Shown here: positions 9,701-12,787 of the stretch, piece after piece
How positions within the stretch are numbered: the stretch's first letter is position 1
How the letters are laid out: each line of letters opens with the position of its first letter
NCBI GenBank assembly: GCA_018062515.1
Contig: JAGOSC010000062.1
Coordinates: 1 to 12,787 of the forward strand
DNA length: 12,787 bases
Source: Candidatus Omnitrophota bacterium
GTDB taxonomy: Bacteria; Omnitrophota; Gorgyraeia; Zapsychrales; Zapsychraceae
Direction of reading: 5' to 3'
Translations under genes and position numbers: made by a program
The notes under the pieces: model-generated
The model's input: the letters and a program-made list of their open reading frames with translations, nothing else
Database searches by the model: none
What the model was told of the DNA's origin: nothing

Positions 9701-11273
9701 CACACTTGAGTTTAGAAATAATGACAAAATTATACATTTTAAATTCCTTAAAAAAAGTGAAAAGGCAGATTTATTAAGTTATGAACATGACATGATGGAT
9801 TTTTTAAGATCTCATAAAGATCAATGGGGTCTTCAAGGTGAGTATCCGCAAGGAATCATTCGTATCGGGCGGATAAGTGTAAACGACTTACCGAAAGAAT
9901 ATTTAAGTGATCTTGAGGGTAAAACTAAAAATATTGAAGTCGATACGACGGGCGGGTTTTATACTTTTATGGCCTACGAAACTGTAAGCGGAGATAAAGG
10001 CAATGCTTATTACACATATTTAAATGATCCGGATTTAAGCCCTGAGGAATTTGAAGAAGGCCTAAAAATTAATATTCATGATCGGTTTGTCATGGCCCGG
10101 CATGGGTTATTTGATATGGAAATTATTGAGTTGTTTCATAATCAGCAAGAAGAAGAAAGCCGGCGTTATGATTGGATGATTGATATTCATCCGCAAGAAA
10201 ACTCTACTCGGCATGGAGCAGGAAGACTAAATGATATTACCGGAGCAACCCTTTACCCAAATATTCGTTTAAGTGGCCCAGCTGATTTCGCCGGTATTGT
10301 TTTTATAGACGACTTGATTGAAGACAAAGACAATAAATTCAACGAACTGGCAGACAGCCGAATCAATCGATTGTATGACTTGACGCATGGTAATGAAATC
10401 GAGGCGAGAAAATTTATTCAAGCCGCGCTTTTAGGAGACACCTTGTTATCCTTAGCTTTAATCATACCGACGTATTATGAAAGAAGAGGTGAATTAAATT
10501 ATGAAAAGGAAAAAGGTAATCAACCAACACCCTTGCAGAATAATCTGCGGTTACTTTTTGAAGAAGCTCAAAAATCTTTTACAGGATTAAACGATTTGCC
10601 TAAAGAGATCACAAATTTAAATATTCCTTTAATGGCAAAACAGATGGCATATTTTTTAACGGATCAATATATATTTGATTTTATCGGACGAGCAGGTTCA
10701 ACTTTTCCAAATAATGATATCTATCCCGGAACAAAAATTGTTTGGGATGATTATTATTCCCAAAGTCCAGGGTGGGTTGAAGGACGAGGTTGGGATTATT
10801 CAGGTAAGACATATGCTATTCCCAGTCGAAATCCTAATTTAAAGAAACTTCAAAAAAGCCAGGACTTAGGTTTTTTTAACGGGCTTAATCCTCTACAGGA
10901 AGTAATAAAGGGAATGTATATTGGAACAACTATGATGACGGTTGGAGGATATTCGGCAACTGATAATTTTGCTGACAGTGCTCTATTATCAGCCGATTCT
11001 CAGTTACCAGTCAAGTTCGAAGAAACCAGTGACGCGAACGAAAATAATTCTATTCGAAGAAAGAACGTCGGAGGTATTGATTTTAATCTCGATTTACTGG
11101 AATTAGAAACGCAAGGGCGAATGAATAAATTTAACACAAATCAAAATTTTGAAAATATTCAAATTGATGACGGCCTAATACCGGTAATTATAAATATTAC
11201 GCCCATTACAAACTTGCCTCTCATTTTAGGGGCTGTCGAAAACACAGAAACACAATTAAGCCACGTACAATAA
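3609..11273 (+). CDS. Very long secreted multidomain protein (2554 residues) of unknown function
   Basis: A single uninterrupted frame of 2554 codons. Start ATG 3609 gives a signal peptide: a Lys-rich n-region (KNKPGFKF), a hydrophobic core about 18-31 and a VSA|QQ cleavage site after residue 37. No Shine-Dalgarno site precedes it. Regions in order: shared N-terminal module 38-355, also present in the next gene; linker with DSAML (368-372); an unassigned helical region about 400-1010 with one hydrophobic stretch near 410-430; a beta-rich domain 1013-1281 that may be phosphodiester-glycosidase-like; a linker with DAAIL (1304) and DNAML (1315); eight HEAT-like repeats 1381-1732; more helical sequence to about 1935; a C-terminal region with K2045, E2059, HGL at 2165-2167, FHN at 2176-2178 and D2192; DSALL (2456-2460); and the tail GGIDFN (2488-2493) with PVIINITP (2525-2532). 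It should be exported through Sec; final location is unknown. I do not recognise an overall family, and no catalytic function can be assigned with confidence. Confidence 0.9.
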   Translation: MYNVSPHIKNKPGFKFSVWTVLFSFLFSLITPLPVSAQQTLFLPSPGVMLNITPAFVPPLLKGMKVDVNNPFNFDFILDSGNAELSQDELKQEADKLIKYFLASLTIPETDLWVNLSPYEKDRIIPSEFGITEMGRDLLAQDYILKQLTASLMYPEKDLGKVFWNKVYKKAQELYGTTDVPVNTFNKVWILPDKAVVYENGDKAFIVKSHLKVMLEEDYLAMTNNLHNKEIETNDLEKEKVKQLNSISSQMIKEVIIPEIEKEVNYGQNFSKLRQVYHSLILAKWYKESLKESIINRQYSDQKKTVGVDVDDKQAKEKIYEQYLKAFKDGVYNYIKDEYDPTTQEVIPRKYFSGGIPLMNVPLEKTKDSAMLTDPTGKLSSIKGVYSASSSKYSKLTDIWSGLTARINHVYLILMSSLTMIGQSAVPIVYESMYDMKIFEQKEKKLEVWQVWPYGMSSDIAYYQQFIDLLQRDSTVYLHRDLKSRINYFLKHRFDSKDRLGEDEYLKLLDVISDAVKDFDMLSKRDDYEISAVRQILVNIAVNTDLNIRDDTKRFYWTRIKLISKLLLSKDQESLEKIVNYIVAYKDRKIETPYFNELAYQLEFALYFNDKLSGNPQLSSKILDFLGSEKAFQEYKNYISMTPNFEERSVVSAYRRMIKHHTAQTMKYYFNINDIPTLNEKEFNLRIKMIGLFGVGEYRRFLNEEYVAGIKNYVLALIKTFTLKDNVKIYEVYNALSSASIEWINWINEDMKRMMNEGLQKMPNDFDPNSFIEVAAYFKLYDRFKHFNAPMPNIEQYFTSLKKNPAIDEDFLRKVPANNIEDFGLVLEFLQLFLENDELLNHFILQAGPFLSSEILDQDINQLETFRQKVNVVNPALGDRIFISVGSHYVNENYAQDKIKNEEFAQKFENAKRFYEAKEIHNKDIKGIYRLMGNFMFSRISEYIKANHLALEQTLGEDKLTELAEWLLQKGFLHEDDSDFTKIFQNVKTGNFQYIGHKIDNILPKDEINLEKNNLEIIHNSVDFPLEDAARVFEIKNKQTNEIIAQVLKVDSSKGGRAVMMADVGREKGGITGDRLAVKVEEQGRLIFDAPVSFTTGDAKPTEILIENGIIKNYLISTDEKDGFIIIYADGNVHVADKRDLWIHDIDPQIAPEQDRRLEITKKLDDYLKFLDISQKNKNSLVSNMLLYDGKEMALLNDEPNQRRLFVIFEDGHFGIINSNVSMSTDEAVRLAIIAGAKKVVYMDTGQFDYTTIRPQGKDPVVWGHSDQKESSNRIGIWKQTSPKDSTKIGEPQGDVMGKEKIPDAAILSAENSQDNAMLAQDQNSEKNTLTAEDLDKTSFDVQQNPLDRTDKLVRLTADKAARERKFSNISHTELGKTENLLEMTLKLVEEGTNNNKNSTDRLNALKLLIKINTEGLVSAKTAGILEKITTPLMEIATYKNNSHIQRIDAIELLREILGKETIPQEIEIILKEITTSLVEIATDKDEDFGNRINAFKLLIRIQDKITMPTAVVLTLEEIIPSLMETIANTNENQIKRIDALEILGQISKKSMPANADIELQEMARTWIEMTTQKHNTFNSPRIFLFKLLIKLHEKDLTPVDIKEITKELMDMAANKKNSDSERINVFELLAKINTMKLASIELEEIAKSLITIGLDESEKIKMRTYALNVSRKYSKKELLSIEAAKVEKIAQPLMEIVANEKNEIEGRIQGLELLKKFNEIGLFQFVPIDEIVEYGNDISKTEFIDNESSNIKEFLILKILARLSKPNPDDVKYILKIADITEDRNVLRPILDTLKIWSTDGSHVAQNYFEEKIAEILSRQPENGQSIVNISDRDKLFIEVIMESFMQESLLPIFTEEKFSLEIRSMVMKSLAKNNRIDPDFGKINDDDREKYLLKVSTIYDETGLVISKNLIDKVLKDELSASEIKKSWPWIMAEEPLDPYRNGQMKLELSKIEWGDGGDAVHNFHEIMSSVLKELPGKNIARPLGFPKQKVLDSSEISVYKVADTASQTVLIGPEKQINLSQLTNWFGRTLEFRNNDKIIHFKFLKKSEKADLLSYEHDMMDFLRSHKDQWGLQGEYPQGIIRIGRISVNDLPKEYLSDLEGKTKNIEVDTTGGFYTFMAYETVSGDKGNAYYTYLNDPDLSPEEFEEGLKINIHDRFVMARHGLFDMEIIELFHNQQEEESRRYDWMIDIHPQENSTRHGAGRLNDITGATLYPNIRLSGPADFAGIVFIDDLIEDKDNKFNELADSRINRLYDLTHGNEIEARKFIQAALLGDTLLSLALIIPTYYERRGELNYEKEKGNQPTPLQNNLRLLFEEAQKSFTGLNDLPKEITNLNIPLMAKQMAYFLTDQYIFDFIGRAGSTFPNNDIYPGTKIVWDDYYSQSPGWVEGRGWDYSGKTYAIPSRNPNLKKLQKSQDLGFFNGLNPLQEVIKGMYIGTTMMTVGGYSATDNFADSALLSADSQLPVKFEETSDANENNSIRRKNVGGIDFNLDLLELETQGRMNKFNTNQNFENIQIDDGLIPVIINITPITNLPLILGAVENTETQLSHVQ
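3720..4673 (+). other. Shared N-terminal module, copy 1 (residues 38-355)
   Basis: This segment aligns over its whole length with residues 37-349 of the following gene. Conserved blocks in order are LPxPGV, FxPPLxxGMxxD, WVNLSPYEK, MGRDxLxQDYxLKQL, MYPE, PVNTxNKxWIxP, the identical SHLKVMLEEDYLA (209-221), IPEIEKExN, LRQxxHSLILAxWYK, KIYxQYxKAFKxGV and IPRxYFSGG. Hand alignment of the 110 columns from WVNLSPYEK to the end of EEDYLA gives 68 identities. The mix of conserved aromatic, Pro and charged residues suggests a compact globular domain. I know of no function for it. Confidence 0.85.
6645..7451 (+). other. Beta-rich domain, possibly a degenerate phosphodiester glycosidase (NAGPA-like) domain (residues 1013-1281)
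   Basis: The region alternates short strands and turns, unlike the helical sequence on either side. IENGIIKNYLIS is followed by DGFIIIYADGNVHV. Then come FVIFEDGHFGII (1206-1217), DEAVRLAIIAGAKKVVYMDTG (ending at 1246) and SSNRIGIW (1271-1278). The order 'readout strand with DG - helix with A..L...GA - hydrophobic strand ending MDTG - final strand with NxIGI' resembles phosphodiester glycosidase domains. Those carry LDGGGS where this protein has MDTGQF. If the fold is right, the active site is altered and the domain may bind rather than cleave. This rests on pattern similarity only. Confidence 0.35.
7749..8804 (+). repeat. Eight tandem HEAT/ARM-like helical repeats (residues 1381-1732)
   Basis: The protein sequence repeats with a period of 41-50 residues: 1381-1430, 1431-1475, 1476-1520, 1521-1564, 1565-1606, 1607-1647, 1648-1691 and 1692-1732. 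The pattern is about 'xxLMEIAxxKxNxxxxRIxAxELLxKIxxKxLxxxxxxLEEIx'. Each unit reads as two amphipathic helices: one running from LEEI through LMEIA, the other RIxAxELLxKI. Unit length and helix plan fit HEAT or ARM-type solenoids, which usually serve as binding surfaces. The repeats have diverged at DNA level, so they are not recent tandem duplications. Assignment to a named HEAT family was not tested. Confidence 0.75.
9423..10298 (+). other. C-terminal globular region with kinase-like motif order (residues 1939-2230)
   Basis: This part is mixed alpha/beta. In order it shows a Gly-rich turn EWGDGGD (1955-1961), a strand with lysines HFKFLKK (2043-2049), and a helix with a glutamate, YEHDMMDFL (E2059). 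Then come FMAYETVSG, MARHGLFDMEIIELFHN (H2165 to N2178), YDWMIDIHP (D2192) and YPNIRLSGPADFAGI (2216-2230). Lys, helix-C Glu, hinge, HG...N loop and a following Asp is the order seen in atypical kinase folds such as SelO-like proteins. Spacing is unusual and I cannot align it with confidence, so a new fold is equally possible. The same chain continues to about 2450 without further motifs I recognise. Confidence 0.25.
11067..11231 (+). other. C-terminal tail module VGGIDFN / PVIINITPITNLPL (residues 2487-2541)
   Basis: The protein ends with VGGIDFNLDLLELE, a spacer of about 25 polar residues, then DDGLIPVIINITPITNLPLIL and a polar end of 14 residues. The tail follows a low-complexity Asp/Asn/Glu linker. 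The arrangement of a fixed terminal motif after a linker resembles sorting or anchoring tails in general. I associate similar GGIDFN tails with Omnitrophota long proteins from familiarity, not from a search. Confidence 0.4.
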
Positions 11274-11278
11274 TTGTT

Positions 11279-12787
11279 ATGACCGCCTTGTCCAAAAACA
11301 ATAATCCTATTCTCCGTCGGAAATTTATAAATTTTCTTATATTTTGTTTCTCCTTAAATACAATCGCCCCGAATACACTCTTTGCGCAAACGAATCTCCT
11401 GCCGCAACCTGGTGTGCTCATACAAACCAGTTCCTCATTCATTCCACCGCTTATGACCGGGATGAGGCTGGATCCGGCCGATCCTTTAAAAATAGATTTT
11501 CTGATTGATACCGGCGACGATCACCTCGAGGGAAAACCGTTTAAACAGGAGGCTGAAAAGCTTATCAATTATTTTTTCACGGCGTTGACCGTCCCGGAAA
11601 ACGAGATGTGGGTGAACCTTTCTCCGTATGAAAAAGGAAGGATCATCGCCGATCCGCTGAGCCAAACCGCCATGGGCCGCGATATGCTCACCCAGGATTA
11701 TTTGCTTAAACAACTCAGCGCTTCCATGATGTATCCTGAAAGCGAAATCGGGAAGAAATTCTGGAATCGCATTCATAAAAATATACAGACTAAATATGGT
11801 TCACTCGATATTCCCGTCAATACCTATAACAAAATTTGGATCATTCCTGAACGAGCCAAGATTTACGTCAACGGAAATACCGTCTTTGTGTCGGATAGTC
11901 ATTTAAAGGTCATGCTCGAGGAGGATTATCTCGCTTTAAAATACCATTCCGCCCTTAACGCGAACGCGGGAAAATCACCAAATGACCAAGTCATAACCGG
12001 TGTTTCCAGCGATATCGTCAGAGAAATATTAATTCCGGAAATCGAAAAAGAAATTAACGAAGGAAAAAACTTTGCCTCTTTACGGCAGTTATTTCATTCT
12101 TTAATTCTTGCGGCTTGGTATAAAAGAAACTTAAGAACGAGTTTTTTAGGGGAACTTTATATTGATCAAAATAAAGTCAACGGCGTTGAAATAGGCGATA
12201 AAGATATCAAAGAAAAGATATACGATCAGTATATGAAAGCCTTTAAAAAAGGAGTTTTCGATTATATAAGGGAAGACCACGATCAAGCCGCTCTGCGGTC
12301 CATTCCTCGTCGGTATTTTTCTGGAGGCGTTGATATGGCCCAATTGTCCTACAGCGAAGGAATAACCCCGGCTTTGCTTAGCTCAGCTACGAATCGAAAA
12401 TTTAAAACTGTATCAACTTATGCCGGATTGCAGTCGCCCGCGGCTGCGAAATCAAGCGGCATGGACGCTGCTTTAATCTCAAGCGCCGGCGAAGTGTGGA
12501 TCATTAAAAATATCATTGACCAATTACTGGATCCCGAAGGGTTTTATAAACCGGACAATTTAAAATGGGGAAAATTTCTCGACGAAGAAAACCAATCTAT
12601 TATTTCAGATGCCATTGTGCTTTGGGAACAAAATATAACTGATCCCACACCGGAAATGGATATTGAGTTCATCCAAAAAATACAGCAATATCTTGCCCGT
12701 GAATTAAACCTAAAACCGCTACACCGCACCATCGCCTCCGACAAACCGGATTTGCTAAAAATATTAAAGTTGGGTGAAATTAAAAGC
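11279..12787 (+). CDS. Second secreted protein with the shared N-terminal module (partial, 3' end beyond window)
   Basis: The frame is open from ATG 11279 to the last base of the window, 503 codons with no stop, so the true length is unknown. It begins only 5 bases after the stop of the preceding gene, with no Shine-Dalgarno site in between, which suggests co-transcription and perhaps coupled translation. Residues 1-36 form a signal peptide (NPILRRKF basic part, FLIFCFSL core, LFA|QT site). Residues 37-349 are the shared module, including WVNLSPYEK, the identical SHLKVMLEEDYLA (207-219) and IPRRYFSGG (342-350 region). After that the sequence departs from its neighbour: a linker with PALLSS (364) and DAALI (396-400), then a helical region starting GEVWIIKNIIDQLLDPEG. 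The coding sequence is richer in GC than the preceding gene and uses different synonymous codons. Its function is unknown; it is likely exported. Confidence 0.9.
   Translation, partial: MTALSKNNNPILRRKFINFLIFCFSLNTIAPNTLFAQTNLLPQPGVLIQTSSSFIPPLMTGMRLDPADPLKIDFLIDTGDDHLEGKPFKQEAEKLINYFFTALTVPENEMWVNLSPYEKGRIIADPLSQTAMGRDMLTQDYLLKQLSASMMYPESEIGKKFWNRIHKNIQTKYGSLDIPVNTYNKIWIIPERAKIYVNGNTVFVSDSHLKVMLEEDYLALKYHSALNANAGKSPNDQVITGVSSDIVREILIPEIEKEINEGKNFASLRQLFHSLILAAWYKRNLRTSFLGELYIDQNKVNGVEIGDKDIKEKIYDQYMKAFKKGVFDYIREDHDQAALRSIPRRYFSGGVDMAQLSYSEGITPALLSSATNRKFKTVSTYAGLQSPAAAKSSGMDAALISSAGEVWIIKNIIDQLLDPEGFYKPDNLKWGKFLDEENQSIISDAIVLWEQNITDPTPEMDIEFIQKIQQYLARELNLKPLHRTIASDKPDLLKILKLGEIKS
11387..12325 (+). 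other. Shared N-terminal module, copy 2 (residues 37-349)
   Basis: It is collinear with residues 38-355 of the preceding protein, with only small gaps, mainly in the variable stretch after EEDYLA. It also keeps the IPEIEKEIN, LRQLFHSLILAAWYK, KIYDQYMKAFKKGVFDYI and RYFSGG blocks. The 13 identical residues SHLKVMLEEDYLA are encoded by DNA that differs in 8 of 13 codons (4233-4271 versus 11897-11935). The copies are therefore old and held by protein-level selection, not an assembly duplication. Confidence 0.85.

Noticed and set aside
3609..11273. Phage tape-measure, adhesin with Ig/cadherin repeats, or polyketide/peptide synthase
   Set aside because: There is no phage context, no long coiled-coil pattern, no beta-repeat series and no carrier or synthase motifs. 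Only the HEAT-like helical repeats are seen.
11241..11281. Frameshift splitting one even longer gene at 11271
   Set aside because: The sequence after 11279 begins with its own signal peptide and repeats the N-terminal module, so it is a new gene and not a continuation.
11486..11776. A 96-codon ORF on the - strand
   Set aside because: It is antisense to the shared module of the second long gene, whose + frame is strongly conserved with its paralogue.

Overview
The window reads as a chromosomal piece of an uncultured, Gram-negative-type bacterium, most likely a member of Omnitrophota (formerly OP3). The main clue is a pair of adjacent, very long, secreted hypothetical proteins that share an N-terminal module (mature start around Q-T-x-x-LLPxPGV, then WVNLSPYEK, PVNTxNKxW and a conserved SHLKVMLEEDYLA block). 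I associate this module, and the GGIDFN plus PVIINITPxTNLPL tail of the first protein, with Omnitrophota proteomes from general familiarity. I could not run a search, so the assignment is inference. All genes I can support are on the + strand.

Layout. (1) 1-323: the last 106 residues of a family 2 glycosyltransferase of the polyprenol-phosphate sugar synthase type, overlapping by 23 bases with (2) 301-2160, a polytopic membrane protein resembling GT-C glycosyltransferases. The two look like a donor-synthesis/transfer pair for cell-surface glycans. (3) 2256-3260: gpsA, NAD(P)-dependent glycerol-3-phosphate dehydrogenase of phospholipid synthesis, with a good Shine-Dalgarno and its own candidate promoter. 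(4) 3261-3608: an AT-rich gap of 348 bases with candidate promoters for the next gene. (5) 3609-11273: one uninterrupted ORF of 2554 codons for a secreted multidomain protein. (6) 11279-12787: a second ORF, paralogous to the first over its N-terminal ~350 residues and cut off by the window edge after 503 codons.

Architecture of the 2554-residue protein as I read it: signal peptide (1-37); shared N-terminal module (38-355); short linker; an unassigned, mainly helical region (about 400-1010); a beta-rich domain that may be a degenerate phosphodiester-glycosidase (NAGPA-like) domain (about 1013-1281); a linker with DAAIL/DNAML motifs; eight tandem HEAT-like helical repeats of 41-50 residues (1381-1732); further helical sequence; a C-terminal globular region with a Lys/Glu/HGL/FHN/Asp motif order that could be a remote kinase-like fold (about 1939-2230 and beyond); and a conserved-looking tail (2487-2541). 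The second protein keeps the module but continues with unrelated sequence, so the locus looks like a family of secreted proteins with a common export-side module and interchangeable bodies.

How the genes may work together: the first three concern envelope building (glycan transfer, glycerolipid precursor) and the last two are exported products. No direct functional link between the giant proteins and the upstream genes can be shown from sequence. I see no tRNA, rRNA, CRISPR array, insertion sequence or attachment site.
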